64,000 bases of DNA from Antedon mediterranea (Eukaryota > Echinodermata > Crinoidea > Comatulida > Antedonidae), in assembly GCF_964355755.1 (NCBI RefSeq), contig NC_092678.1, positions 25,462,365-25,526,364 on the forward strand, given 5' to 3'. How positions within the stretch are numbered: the first letter of the stretch is position 1; the number at the start of each line of letters is the position of its first letter. The position numbers were made by a program, and so were the translations under genes. This document shows positions 25,703 through 38,804 of this stretch, one piece after another. Under the pieces are notes generated by a model that saw nothing but the letters and a program-made list of their open reading frames with translations, had not been told where the DNA came from and ran no database searches.

Positions 25703-26630
25703 ACCTCTATGGATAACGAATATCATACTGCATTTGCTTAAAAAGATGTATAGAATAGAATTTTGATGGTAAAGGTAAAATATTTTTTCTGGTTCTCAAG
25801 CTTAACTGCAAACTGAGGAAATTTGGGTTAGGCCCTCCGCGTACCCACGGCAGCCTACTACTTTGTTTGGCTATCTCCCATCAGGCTTCCCAGGATCTGT
25901 TCCATAGTGCTAAACAAATGTTTGATACAGTATAAAAGATTAGGCCCTACAGGCATAGTCTAGCCTAGTAATAATAATGCTATTTCCAGGTGCACTAGAC
26001 TGCTATGAATTATTTAATATGTTTTTTATATCTTGTATGTTATCTATATCTACATGCTTTCTTGCTTTGACATAATATTTTGTATACTATAACATTAACA
26101 AAGTTATTAAAAAGTTTCTGACGCAAAACCACTATTTTCATAAATTGGTTTTATTGTTTTACAATAAAATATGGATAGTTAACACCTTTAAAAACTTGAT
26201 AAATACCACAACAAAATTGGTCTTTCTATGGACCAGAGATTCCGAAATAAAAGATTGAATTGAATTGAATTATCGCAATTAAAGAAAACACTAACCACTC
26301 TATTTCAAGTTGTTTCAGAAATAATATCCATATACCGGTACCTTTAAAAAACACATGAACACTGGCGTCTCTTAGATTCCAACAGAAGACATTTTAAAGG
26401 ACATTAAATTGAATTCGGTGTCAATGTTATTTTGTTGTGACTATTAATATTTTATGTATTTCTTAGAAGGATGAGTGCTTAATATTTAAAATATTATTGT
26501 TTTAAAGTATTACAGTATGATTATCTAAAAATGTTTGTTTTACGATTAACACATTTGTTGTTGAACCTGCTTCTTTGCTGTTTGTAGAACTACGTCTGTA
26601 CTGCCTAAGGACAAACAACATAAGGAGGAA
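25703..26630. other. Spacer before gene D
   Basis: No gene. The family 3' flank block (25800-26170) is followed by sequence unlike the other promoters; no TATAAATA is found before gene D. Confidence 0.45.
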
Positions 26631-28250
26631 ATGACACAGGAGGAAAATGTGTATATGGAAGTAATAGCCGGTGAGGAGATACAGAGTACAGAGAAAGGAA
26701 TAGGCAAGTGTCAATATAGTGATGTAGATGCAGTTCCTCCTGGAAAACAAGTGGTGATTGTACAGCAGAAGCAACACCATGTTTCACTTGGTATTGCCGT
26801 TGCATGTGTCATTCTTGTATGTATTGTAGTAGCAGTTTTCAGTATCATGACTATCCAGTCACATAACGTAAGTAGGTGCAATTATGACAGAAAACATTAC
26901 AATACCTGTAGTAGTATTGACAGCATGTTGTTGACAAAATATGATTACTTAGTAGATCAGATAGTGGTTGCAAAAACAGGTTACCTATGTCAAGTACATA
27001 ATTGGCTAGATATAATAGAAATAACTTAAACCAAATTTTAACATCTTGTATATTACAATACTTTTTTTGGCTTTAATCTAGGAAAACATACGTTCACAAA
27101 CTAAAGGTAGGCTTTTTTATACCCTTCAAACACAATATTAAATAAGGAAAATAAAGGTTCGGTCCCTTTACAAATCTCATATATTTATTTATTATTTATT
27201 TACTTGATGTGTATAGAAGGCTGCTATGAATGCTAACCCTAAAAAAAGACCAGGCTCCTATGCTGGGTTGTAAATGGGACTAAAATTTGCTTTGCAAATT
27301 GTCCCAGCTTAGGTGGAGCTAGCAGTCAGAGCATGATGTTGTGTGATCTGTAAAACTGAATAATTGGTTGTCTTGTTGTTTGACTTGAAATCAATTTAAA
27401 AAAAATGATCAGTCATGGTCAATCAGCGAGGTCAATCAGCGAGGTCAATCAGCGAGGTCAATCAGCGAGGGGATCAAAACCCAGAATCGCAAATGATCTT
27501 GTATTAAAATTTAAATGATATTAAATAATTTTGTTTAATTTATAGTTTATAGTTTATACACACGTTGGGGGCGTATGTATTGTCCAAGTACTGCTGAATT
27601 AGTATACAAAGGTATTTAAATAAAATGTTTTAAAATGTAATGAAGATACTATGGCTTTGCAGAACATTGTAAATAATACTTATTAATGTTTTGAGGTAAT
27701 ACTATAGTCCAATATTTAGGGTATATTTATATTTCTAGGTGTGATGTCTGGAGCACCACATAATGATACTGGGAGTGGTACAAACTATCTTTGTTTACCT
27801 GACCAACCACGATACAAGTTCACAATGGCGGGCTATCAAATCACGAGAGGATCAATTACTGCTGTGGAATTCAGGGAATCACAAAAAGACTTCAAACCAA
27901 CAAAAGATCTCCATGGTGTAAACTTTCCTTGCGCCGTTTGTCAAGCTCCACGAAGTGTCTCGTTACTTTTGCCAGCGGATACTAAATGCCCAATTGGTTG
28001 GATTACAGAGTTTAGCGGATACATGATGGCTTCTAGAAAGGACGAAACACGTGCAGAATACGTCTGTGTAGATAAAAGTCCATCTTACATAAAGGGTTCA
28101 AAAAAATCTGATGGTGATGCGGACTGGGAAATGGCCAGCAGGCTATTTCTTGTTGAGGGCCGATGCAATGCAGAAGCTGCAGTTGGAGGGTTGCCTTGTC
28201 CACCTTACGTTGATGGTTACGAGTTGACTTGTGCAATTTGTACACATTAA
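26631..28250 (+). CDS. Gene D: type II membrane protein with C4-like ectodomain (type 1)
   Basis: Exons 26631-26867, 27082-27106, 27546-27611 and 27739-28250 join in frame (840 nt, 279 aa). The tail begins MTQEENVYMEV (Tyr8) and contains CQYSDV (Tyr29). The helix is the same as in the paralogues apart from FSIMTI. Exon 2 encodes ENIRSQTK, as in gene A. The exon 3 acceptor is the first of two nearby AGs; only that one keeps RWGR in frame. The motif reads RWGRMYCP, with Tyr where most copies have Asp. The C4 domain keeps all ten cysteines and ends AICTH. Upstream sequence lacks the family's TATAAATA block, so its promoter is different or unrecognised. Confidence 0.85.
27418..27469 (+). repeat. 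Four copies of a 13-bp repeat in a gene D intron
   Basis: Four exact tandem copies of GTCAATCAGCGAG. A single related motif (GTCAACCAG) occupies the site in paralogues, so the expansion is local. Confidence 0.85.
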
Positions 28251-29994
28251 TTTACTTTATTTTGACACTGTAATGGTGATACAGGTGTCATAGGGTCTTG
28301 CATGCCAATTTGTATGCTTCATTTTTATTGGTTCGTTGCAATGGGTCTTGTGCTAACTTGCCAAGTTTGTACTCTGTAAATTTATAACACCTTTTGGCAG
28401 TTAACATCTATAATAACCTCTATGGATAACGAATATCATACTGCATTTGCTTAAAAAGATGTATAGAATAGATTTTTATGGTAAAAAATAAATAAATGTA
28501 CTGTCTTTGTTTGGCTATCTCCCATCAGGCTTCCCAGGATCTGTTCCATAGTGCTAAACAAATGTTTGATACAGTATAAAAGATTATAGGCCCTACAGGC
28601 ATAGTCTAGCCTAGTAATAATAATGCTATTTCCAGGTGCACTAGACTGCTATGAATTATTTAAAATGTTTTTTATATCTTGTATGTTTTCTATATCTACA
28701 TGCTTTTCTTGCTTTGACATAATATTTTGTATACTATAACATTAACAAAGTTATTAAAATTTCTCACGCAAAACCACTATTTTCGTAAATCGTTTTTATT
28801 GTTTTACAATTGAGTGTTTGTACATTTATATTCAGTCAACTTTCGTAAAAATGTTGCAAGACAAAAATATAGTTTTGATATTTTAGCATTGTCATGAACA
28901 TAACCGTGTTTAACCCATCTGTATTAAGGGTCTTTTACAACTGTTTCAGCACGGAGCCATGTGAAAACAAAACATTGATGTTTGGTTTGATTTACCAGCG
29001 CCGGAGCGGAACTCTGCCGGAACGAGTGTGAACGTTTTTTTAGTAATTTATTTGATATATTATATCAACATTGCCAATATCATCAATAAAATATGAATAG
29101 TTAAACAACTTTAAAAACTTTATAAATACCACAAAAAAATTGGTCTAAAGTGAGACGTTTCGTCTCACCAAAAGTGGGCCGAATCGTCCCGGATTTATCG
29201 TAAAGCTCTGTCTACACTATGAAACTTGTTTGACAAAAAAGTGTGATGTGCCCAAATATGGTAGTGATGTGCTCAAATATGGCAGGTAGTGATATAGCGT
29301 GTCCATATAAATATCAGCACTTCACATTTTTTTGTCGTATAAAGTTTGATAGTGTAGACAAAGCATTAAACAAATAAAATTGATATTAAATCATTATTTC
29401 TTAAATTAATAATTATATCAATTGATGAAAAAATAATAATTAAAATTGTTACATCAAAAAGTCGAGTGGCTTTTTTTGTAAGAAATATTCTTGTTTATCC
29501 TCTATTCATGGTGTTGCAAAGAATATTTTTGCCAAAACACTGAGATGAGTAGTAGTAATTAGTACAGTCTTTAATTCCATATGTAATTTTACTTCATATG
29601 GACCGTAAATTCCGAAATAAAATATTTGAATGCCTGATTTTTCCTCAGGGGCCCTCATAAGCTCATAGCCGTTACACCATTGCTTTGACCGTTCTCAAGT
29701 TTTATATACACAGTACTGTATCGCAAACTTTATATCAAAACAAATCGTTACCCGTAGAAGAACCACCAAAATTATGTTTCGTAGAAAACGAACGAAAGCT
29801 GATATTTGTACTATATTGAAATTAAGAATGTGTTTCAATTTGTGTCGTATATAGGCCTACACATCTGATCAGGATTGATTTACGGATATAGTATGCCAAC
29901 TTGCAATTTAATCTAGATATATTATCTCTTTGAAAAGATGTGTTGTGGTAATATTTAGTAAAAATGAGAAAATATTTTAATGTAGTAAACAAGA
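28251..29994. other. Gene D to gene E spacer
   Basis: No gene. The family 3' flank block (28500-29035) is followed by a palindromic MITE at 29202-29363 and the shared 5' flank of genes B, E and I. Confidence 0.5.
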
Positions 29995-31970
29995 ATGAGA
30001 ACAATAAGGTATTATTTGGGAGTGCTAAATAGTTCCTCAATATGCGGTTTTGCTGTTGGTATAAATACTGATTTTAGTATTAGGACGGACAAACAAACAG
30101 CAAACAACAGAAAGAATCAAGAATCATGGCAGAGATGGATAATATGTATTGTAGTAGCAGTTTTCAGTATGATGACTATCCAGTCACATAAATCCTTCAT
30201 TGAGCATCTTACGAGAATCGAAGTAAGTTTAGGTGTGATCAGCTGAGAATAATAGGACTTTCGATTTGCAAGATTAGATGTTATGTTGATTTATTGTGAA
30301 AATACAGGGACATGGTGACGCACTTCATAGTAGAAGATTCTTTGACACAATTTTGTCAGTTTCCAGACACAATAATTTATAATTTGAAAAGCTATAACAT
30401 CATGCATGTGATGTTAACATTATTGTTATTGATTATTAATTTTGTTGCCTTTATATTAGGAAAACGTGTTAAAGGGTGCAAATTTACAAATTAAAGGTAA
30501 GCTTTATACCAGGACAGTATATTGAATAATAATATCAAAAACACCAAGGAATACAGGCAATGAAATAATATTACGGTAGGGTTAGATTTTTAAAACAATG
30601 TAAAATATATCTATATTTCTGCTATGTTTGTCAATTATTTTTATACCATAGGAAAAAGTCTGGTTAGCATGTCCAGATGTTTTGCTTTGTGTACAGCACA
30701 GAGGCAAGCACAGTCTTTATATCATTCAAAGCCCTAAATTAAATCATAAATTGTGTATTTAGTATCAATACAACATTTACAGGTTTTTGTTACTTTGTTC
30801 CCATAGTTCCTGAGTCTACTAAAATTACTCTATTCACTCGTTGGGGGCGTACTGATTGTCCTAATAGTGCGGAATTGATCTACAAAGGTAAATTGTTTAG
30901 TTCTTTGTTTTTTTCATATATGATTGTTTTAATATATGTTTTTATGAATGCCCTGGCTTGATTTTCAGCATATGCTGTTTAGGGTAACCCCCTTTAAACA
31001 AGGTTTAAAGATATATTTTTTACATTTTTTGTTGTTGAATATGCCATTTTATTGTCACATAATAGTTATCCACTTTGAAAAAAAAATAGAAAAATATTTA
31101 TTTACCTGAAAAAACTGTAATTTAAAGCAAAATATAGTCAAATAGGCTGCTAGCCAATGGGTTTTTGGTTGAATTTGACCATTTATTTGTCATTTAATAT
31201 GAGAAAACGTTATTTTTTTTGGTTTTTTTTTTCACGGAGGGATTAACTTTATTAAAACTACAAAATAACCTATTCAAAATCTGATTTAGTTAGTCTTCAT
31301 TTTTCATGTTTTTGGGGGACAATACATATTTAATAAATTAAATTAAACCTTATTGATAGTTTCTGTATTATTATTGTTTATTTGTTATATTGTCATTATC
31401 TATGATCCCATTTACTACATTTGAAAAATAAACCTAATTAGTGGTAAACTCTTAACAATCCTAGGTAGGACAGCAGGGCCACCATATGGTTCAACTGGAA
31501 GTGGCGCAAACTATCTCTGTCTGACTGACAACCCACAATACAAGTTTACGGTAGGATTATCTCAAGTCGAAAGAGGGTCAGTTTATGGTACAGAATACAG
31601 GTACGGAGATTTTAAGTTTACTCCACTGAAGGACAATCACTTCTATGATGTTCCTTGTGCCATTTGTCAAGCCCCACGAAGTGTCACACTTATGATTCCA
31701 GCTGTTACAGAATGTCCAAACAGTTGGACTAAAGAATATGATGGATATTTAATGACCTCTCGAGACGACCGTAAGCGTACAGAGTTCATCTGCGTTGATG
31801 AAAACCAGTGTCTTGTTCCTGGTAGGGATAGCGCCCGTCGGCAACTTCCTGATACAGAAGCCAGTACGTTGTTCCTTGTTGAGGGAAAATGCAATCATTC
31901 TGGTGGTGGATTGAATTGTTCGGTGTATGGAGATAGTCTTGAGCTATCTTGCGTGGTTTGTACTCTGTAA
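29995..31970 (+). CDS. Gene E: type-2 C4-like gene with a deleted and possibly rescued first exon
   Basis: Exons 2-4 are intact: 30460-30496 (ENVLKGANLQIK), 30807-30887 (STKITLFTRWGRTDCP) and 31465-31970 (C4 domain with ten cysteines, ending CVVCTL). Exon 1 has lost about 167 bp relative to gene B, between two ATGTAT hexamers. This removes most of the tail and half of the helix. From the usual ATG (30126) the frame stops at CATAA within 22 codons. An upstream ATG at 29995, normally 5' UTR, is open in the correct frame to the donor at 30222 and would give a 283-residue protein keeping only WIICIVVAVFSMMTI as anchor. The TATA box (30060-30067) lies between these ATGs, so the upstream one would need earlier transcription. 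It could be a pseudogene. Confidence 0.55.
30030..30125 (+). promoter_or_regulatory. Core promoter block of gene E
   Basis: TATAAATA at 30060-30067 in the same block as genes A, B, C, H and I. If it is used, transcripts start after the 29995 ATG and only the frameshifted 30126 ATG is available. Confidence 0.45.
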
Positions 31971-33515
31971 ACTCAAGACCACTGCGAAGCCAGTATTAAC
32001 ATTCTTTAAAAGATATGTAGAAGGAAACATAAATTGCTTTTGAATTATATGCACATAGCCTAGTAGTAGTAATAATATTAATAACTTTATTTGAAAACAG
32101 AAAACTTGATCCGTTTTTAACAAGGCCGTTACAGTATATAAAACTATTTACAAAAAACAACAAACAATTAAAGAAATAAAAGAAGTAGAATGTAACTAAA
32201 ACAATACAAAAGTTGAAAGGTGTTTACAAATGCAAAGTTTAAACCATAACAAACAAAACTTAATAATGATTTGTTTTTAAATTCATGTACACTTGGAGCG
32301 TAGCAATCAAGTGATTAAATAAATTTCCATCTATCCATCAGCAAAAAAATCTTTTTTTGGACCTCCGTTTTTCTTCCGAGAATTCTTTGTGTGAAAAAAA
32401 TCTTTGAAAACAAACAAAACAATTCTTTTTTTCTAATCTATTTTGTATGATTTTTGTTTATACCAAGACAACAACGTCATGCTTTCCAGTCAATGTTTTG
32501 ATATATATATAGTATATATAATTATTTTGCACTTGCACTTATAAAGGGTTAGTGTTGCCCGAGAGCTCTGCTAATGTTTCTGACTGTTTTACTTTATTGT
32601 TTTGATTTAGCTTTTTCCTTATTTTTTTAGTATCTCCATTGAGATCCAGCCACTGATACCCACAGCACTGATACTCACAGCATTGACATTTTGTATCTCC
32701 ATTGAGATCTAACTACTGATACCCACAGCATTGTCATTTTTTCAGTAATTTGCCTTTGGATTTATATTTCTATAATTATTTTGTTCTATAATAACAAATA
32801 TAATAAAGCATTTTTGACACAAAAAAGTATATTTTTATCTCATAAATCGTTTTTATTGTTTTACAATTGAGTATTTGTACATTTATATTCCATCAGTCAA
32901 CTTTCGTAAAAATGTTGCAAGACAAAAATATAATTTTGATATTTTAGCATTGTCATGAACATAACCGTGTTTAAATCATCTGTATTAAGGGTCTTTTACA
33001 ACTGTTCCAGCACAGAGCCACGTGAAAACAAAACATTGACGTTCGGTTTGATTTGCCAGCGCTGGAGTGGAACCGTGCCGAACGAGTGTGAACTTAAATT
33101 ATCGTACTGTAGCTAGTAGGCCTATACTTGTATCTTGTAGATGAGATCATCCATTTGTGTGCTTCGTACAAAATGATTCGTGATGTCATGAAAGTGACAA
33201 CATGATTACAGACAATTATGTTGTTACTAATCTAACAAAAACAATAGATATAGCATACCAAACCAAAAGAATGCACGCTACTGTATGATTGCAAGGGGGA
33301 GGGGGGGGGGATTAAGCCATACAAAATAGTAAAGATAAAAAGCTGTACATCTCTGTCACAAATTATAATAAATCTGATATTTGATACATATATACTCTTA
33401 ATTTATTTAGCAAATCTTAAAGAAAATTTCAACAATAAAACTCTTACAAATATATTTCTACCTTAAATTTAAAGATGCCACCACAGTTTCATAATAATTT
33501 TTACAAAAGTGTACC
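31971..33515. other. 3' flank of gene E
   Basis: No gene recognised. From about 32845 it matches 62550-64000 closely. A poly-G tract lies near 33294-33310. Confidence 0.45.
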
Positions 33516-33676
33516 AAAGCTCTCTGTCTACAATGTCAAACTAGTTTGAAGTGTGATGTGCCCAAATATGGTAGTTATATGCCCAAATATGGTAGTGATA
33601 TGACATCATCATGTCCATATATGGGCACATCACATTTTTTTTGTCACATAAACATTGATAGTTTAGACAGAGTTTA
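33516..33676. mobile_element. Palindromic MITE (AAGCTCTGTCTACA family)
   Basis: The inverted ends CTCTGTCTACA / TTTAGACAGAG flank internal GTGATGTGCCCAAATATGG / CCATATATGGGCACATCAC arms. Copies also lie at 29202-29363, 40702-40833, 53793-54002, 59507-59718 and 63217-63356, with a split copy around 36040-38804. Confidence 0.75.
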
Positions 33677-33892
33677 AACAATACATGTCTATGTAAATAT
33701 ACATATCTGAGTACAATACAATTGAAACTACAATCAATTTCAGTGTAATTTATTATTTACATAATACACACTTTACAAATAACAAGGTATACAAACAGTT
33801 AATTATGATTATTTAAATAATTAATACAAAATAATAATTAAAAAAAAAGAACATAAAAATGAAAGAACTAGGATTTTATTGTAATAAATAAG

Positions 33893-33923
<31 letters not shown>

Positions 33924-34153
33924 CTTTATTTTTCACACAACATTCATAAAAATATAAATAAAAAATTAAGTACAATAAAGTGTGAAAATCAGGATAACCA
34001 CAGTTAGTTGCTTGTTTAAAAAAAGAAGAGCTACCATTCGTTTTAAATAAAAATACAAATTAAAATGACACGATAAAGCTATATTCACACATTCAGACAG
34101 CAAGCTTTTAGATTCTTTATATGTTTTTTTATTTAACAAGATGCAGTGTGAAT

Positions 34154-34354
34154 TTAGCTTAATAATGCTAACAAATCCTTTCTCAATGTCAAAATACCGT
34201 CCTTAACGCTTGGTTCCACTTGCGCCGCAACATAACGCAATGCCCTTCCAATAATTGTGTTTGCCCCTGCCTGCATGAAATCAAAACTGCGATGTTTGTT
34301 GGGAACCATGCTTAAGGTCAATTTACACATACGACTGGTAATGGTAATAAACAA
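34154..34354 (-). other. Unrecognised 66-codon frame, duplicated at the window end
   Basis: It encodes a mixed-composition peptide (HRSFDFMQAGANTIIGRAL, then VEPSVKDGILTLRKDLL) ending in TAA. The same frame is present without change at 63838-64000, up to the edge. A possible acceptor (TTAAG) precedes the Met at SMVPNK. It could be a 3'-terminal exon or a relic carried in a repeat; I do not recognise it. Confidence 0.25.
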
Positions 34355-36039
34355 AGCGATGATGCGATTACTATTTTAAAAATGTAATGTTTATAGCAGA
34401 AATGTAGCTATAGTTTTAATATACCATAACTATGGTAAGTTTAAATATGGACACATTGGTTTTCTTAATTTATGTAATTTATTACATTGACTTTGTTGGT
34501 TTTTATATTACAAGTAATATGGATACCATTAACATATATCAATTTATGCATAGCGAAATTAATTAAGTTAACAGTGATTGAGAAAAAGTAGGTCCACCTA
34601 GATTCGCACCCAGAATGCTTGATATAAAGATGTCCTACCATTAGACCATTATCATACATATGAAATATGAAATCACAAATTTAACAAAAAAATCAAAATT
34701 GTTTTTAAACCATGGTCACTTTTAACATAATTTACTTCACTAATGATTTATTTTCTCATTATTTTAAACTAAAATTACATTTTTTGTTAATGTTTATATT
34801 TATTAAGAATATTTAGTTTATCTTACGATCCATTAAAAGTTCTTGAATATTTATTAGTCTTAAGTAAGGTCACAACTAATTTGCATATCAGGTGAAAAGT
34901 TGTTGTTGCTAATGCTTAGTCAAGCATACTACAGCCAAGCTAAGTACCACAGGCCTAGCTTTACTGGATATAATATGCATTATTTTTTACTGGAATTATG
35001 GATATTTTTAGAATTATCATAATCTTAGGTGAGTTAAACTATTATTTTAATTATTATGAAGTTGTATGAATAATGTTCTTTATAATAAATTATCATTGTT
35101 TACAAGACTGTCTGAGGGTGTGCTTAGCCTGAGCTCATGCTTTGGTTGCTCACTGCTAGCTTACCACCACACTACCACCATCCACTACTACTAAGCTCAC
35201 AGCACAGCCTTTGGCAGCCTAGACTTCTTGGTCTTATTTTTTGTTCTAATCTAAAATATAGTCTTATATGTATGTAAGGGTCAGTGTTCTCGGTCTATAT
35301 AATTTAAATATCAGGTGGTTTTTTATGTAATAACATTTACACAAAACGCGGAGTGGACAGGCGGTTTTTTCGCTCAAAGTAGATACAGATTCGACGTGGG
35401 ACAAGCTACGCGGTTTTTCGCTTACAGTTACCGCTCGTCTGTGTAAATTGCCTTTTGAACGACCAGATTATTTCTATATGAAACATTAGGTGTAAAACAT
35501 CCGAGTTTACTCAAGTTTTCCCCTGAAAATGCAAGGATTTGTAGCTACAAAACAAAACAATAATAAAGAAAAGAAATATTTACATTTCATGCTAAAACCT
35601 ATAATACACTATAAACATTATAAAAAACTGATTTATGAAATTAACAATATATTTCACTCTCTCCCCCGAATGTTCATGCAGTGCCGACATTAATGTTGTT
35701 TTCAAAAAAAAAAACAAACACGCATGTAGCTTTGTAACCTGCAGTGATTTTATAAAGAGAATTTGAAGTAAAAAAAGAAAAAAAAAATGTCCTATACTGT
35801 ACATTATAAACATGCTATTATTAAAACCATCTAAAAGTAGTATTATTTTTATATATTCCCATGTTTTATACAAAAAGACATTTTCTTCAAATAACTTAAG
35901 TTTTCATGTTATTGATGCTGTATAAAATTAAAATATTATTGTAATTAAATTATTATTTTATAATGTTCTCTTTAATATTCACATTTTAAATAATATACAT
36001 CTCAACTACTAGTTAAAATTAAAATACAAAGTTGATCTT
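34355..36039. other. Sparse region with a tRNA-like relic and a small MITE
   Basis: On the minus strand at about 34575-34655, A-box-like TGGTCTAATGGTAGGAC and B-box-like GGGTGCGAATCTAGG suggest a tRNA pseudogene or SINE head. A small inverted-repeat element (ends ATTTACACA / TGTGTAAAT) lies at about 35325-35452. No convincing gene. Confidence 0.35.
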
Positions 36040-36126
36040 AAGTTCTGTCTACACTACCAAACTTTATGTTACAAAAAAATGTGATGTGCCCATATATGGA
36101 CATGATGATATCATATCACTACCATA

Positions 36127-38739
36127 TTTATTTATTTATTTATTTCGTTTTCTTTTAGTAGGGTAGCCCTCTCAGTAATAAAATAAAACTGCTCTTCCGA
36201 GGGGCCCTACGGCACATTTAAACAAAATTTGAAAACAACTTAAACTAAAACTTAAACTAAAACTAAACTTCAATGCATGTTCTCATTATTATTATACTTT
36301 TATACCATATTTAAATATATTTCACTGGAACCATCCTAGACCACCGGCAACAATAAATGAATCTTAACAAGTGATTTAAAACGGTTATAATTGTTTTGTT
36401 TTCTTAATTCATAAGGTAGGCCATTCCAGAGTGAACTTCCATAATAAACAAAACTACGTTTGTATATTTCGAGGTTACATCTGGGCAAATACAACAGATT
36501 ATTTTCATAGTTTCTGGTTTGAATATTGTGTACACTACTAATATATTGCAAAACATCACATAAGTATGAAGGTACAGATTCTTGTAAACATCTAAATATT
36601 GTACAAATTGTATGATATTCAATTCTTGTCTTAATTGTTAGCCAACCTAAATCATAATGCATTTGTCTAACAGGAGTTTACGAAAGCCCATTAATGCCAT
36701 TTTAAGTATATGTTTTTCGAACGTAATCCGTTATAACGAATTAGTAATTCGTTTGAACGGATTAATAATCTGTTCAAACGAATTAGTAATCCGTTCAAAC
36801 GAATTGCAACATATACAACAAGTGCCATTCAAAGTATATGTTGTAATTCGTTTGAACGGATTACTAATCCGTTCAAACAAATTACTAATTTGTTTAAACG
36901 GATTACTAATTTGTTCAAACGGATTACTAATCCGTTCAAACGAATTACTAATTTGTTTAAACGGATTACTAATTCGTTCAAACGAATTACTAATTTGTTT
37001 AAACGGATTAGTAATCCGTTCAAACGAATTACTAATTCGTTCAAACGAATTAGTAATCCGTTTAAACGAATTAGTAATTTGTTTAAACAAATTAATAATT
37101 TGTTTAAACGGATTATTAATCTGTTTGAACAAATTAGTAATTCGTTTGAACGAATTAGTAATCCGTTTAAACAAATTATTAATTTGTTTATACAAATTAA
37201 TAATTTGTTCAAACGGATTACTAATTCGTTAGAACGAATTAGTAATTCGTTTGAACAAATTAGTAATCCGTTTAAACAAATTACTAATCCGTTTGAACGG
37301 ATTCCTAATTCGTTTTAACAGATTATTAATCTGTTTAAACAAATTAGTAATTCGTTTGAACAGATTAGTAATCCGTTCAAACGAATTACAACATATTCTT
37401 TAAATGGTACTTGTTGTATATGTTGCAATTGGTTTGAACGGATTACTAATTCGTTTGAACAGATTACTAATCCGTTCAAACGAATTACTAATTTGTTTAA
37501 ACAGATTAATAATCTGTTCAAACGAATTAGGAATCCGTCCAAACGGATTAGTAATTTGTTTAAACGGATTACTAATCTGTTTAAACGAATTACTAATTCG
37601 TTTAAACGAATTAGTAATCCGTTTAAACAAATTATTAATTTGTTTAAACAAATTACTAATTTGTTTAAACAGATTACTAATTCGTTCAAACGAATTACTA
37701 ATTCGTTCAAACAGATTAGTAATCCGTTTAAACAAATTATTAATTTGTTTAAACAAATTATTAATTTGTTTAAACGGATTACTAATTCGTTTGAACGAAT
37801 TAGTAATCCGTTTAAACAAATTATTAATTCGTTTAAACAAATTAGTAATCCGTTTAAACAAATTAGTAATTCGTTTGAACGAATTAATAATTCGTTTGAA
37901 CAAATTAGTAATCCGTTTAAACAAATTAGTAATTCGTTTGAACGGATTAGTAATCCGTTTAAACGAATTACAACATATACTACTTTAAATGGCACTTGTT
38001 GTATATGTTGCAATTCGTTTGAACGGATTACTAATTCGTTTGAACAGATTATTAATCCGTTCAAACGAATTACTAATTCGTTAGAACGGATTACGTTCGA
38101 AAAACATATACTTAAAATGGCATTAATGGGCTTTCGTAGGAGTTCGAATATCAGCACCTAGTATTAATCGTGCAGCTCTATTTTGTACCCTTTGCAATTT
38201 TAAAATATGGGCGTTTGAACCAGTACCCCAGATTGTTGAACAATAGTCAATATGTGATAAAAATAGAGCATTGTATAATCTTTTAATAATTTTAGGAGAT
38301 GTAAAACTTTTCAATCTATAAAATAGATGTAGAATTTTTGATAGTTTTGCACATATAGAATCAATATGTACTTTCCATGAGAGTTGTTCATCAAATGTAA
38401 GTCCCAAATATTTAAACGTTTCAACTTTCTCAATCGGAATGTTATCAAAAATTACTGTTTCATCTGTTGTTTTATTAACACGTGCATGAGTACCAAAAAG
38501 CATGTATTTGGTTTTATCAATGTTTAGAGTTAATTTATGTTTATCTAACCATTGTTTTACATTTTCCAACTGTTCAGTTAAAACTGTTGTAAGCTCTTCA
38601 TTTGATTTACATGCATAAAAAAGCGCAGTGTCGTCTGCATAGAGGACTGTTTTACAAATCCCATCAACACTATCATGTAAGTCATTTATGTATAAAATAA
38701 ACAACAAAGGGCCACACGTCTGCTCTTAACGACGACTAC
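36127..38739 (-). mobile_element. 5'-truncated LINE, split by a later insertion
   Basis: 38145-38730 (minus) encodes reverse transcriptase starting at GPLLFILYINDL, with catalytic YADD and YLGLTFDEQLSW. 36336-36678 encodes the C-terminal part of the same protein (WLTIKTRIEYHT, SSLWNGLPYELR). The two halves meet in frame across 36679-38137. The (ATTT)n tail at about 36127-36145 marks the 3' end. CR1/L2-like by the C-terminal motifs (family knowledge). The LINE itself landed inside a palindromic MITE, whose halves flank it (36040-36126, about 38740-38804). Confidence 0.85.
36679..38137. mobile_element. TIR element built of a 21-bp palindromic tandem repeat
   Basis: Terminal inverted repeats of over 50 bp begin ACGAAAGCCCATTAATGCCA. 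The 7-bp target duplication AGGAGTT lies at 36672-36678 and 38138-38144. Nearly all of the interior is a roughly 21-bp unit (GTTYRAACGRATTASTAATC type) in both orientations, with three interspersed AACATATAC-type blocks. Because 21 is a multiple of three, long stop-free frames arise on both strands with 7-residue repeats; these should not be taken as proteins. Confidence 0.85.
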
Positions 38740-38804
38740 ACTACTACTGATTGGTTTATGATAACATAATGGGCACTAGTTTGGTAGTGTGAATAGAGCT
38801 TTAG

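Noticed and set aside
34998-35028. Possible signal-peptide start exon (MDIFRIIIIL then GTGAGT)
   Set aside because: No downstream exon in frame could be found; a short hydrophobic run is common in AT-rich DNA.
36657-38161. Long frames on both strands (up to 280 codons) with LNELVIR- or FKRITNS-type heptads
   Set aside because: They overlap each other over a 21-bp tandem repeat that lacks stops in several frames; an artefact of repeat length, not proteins.
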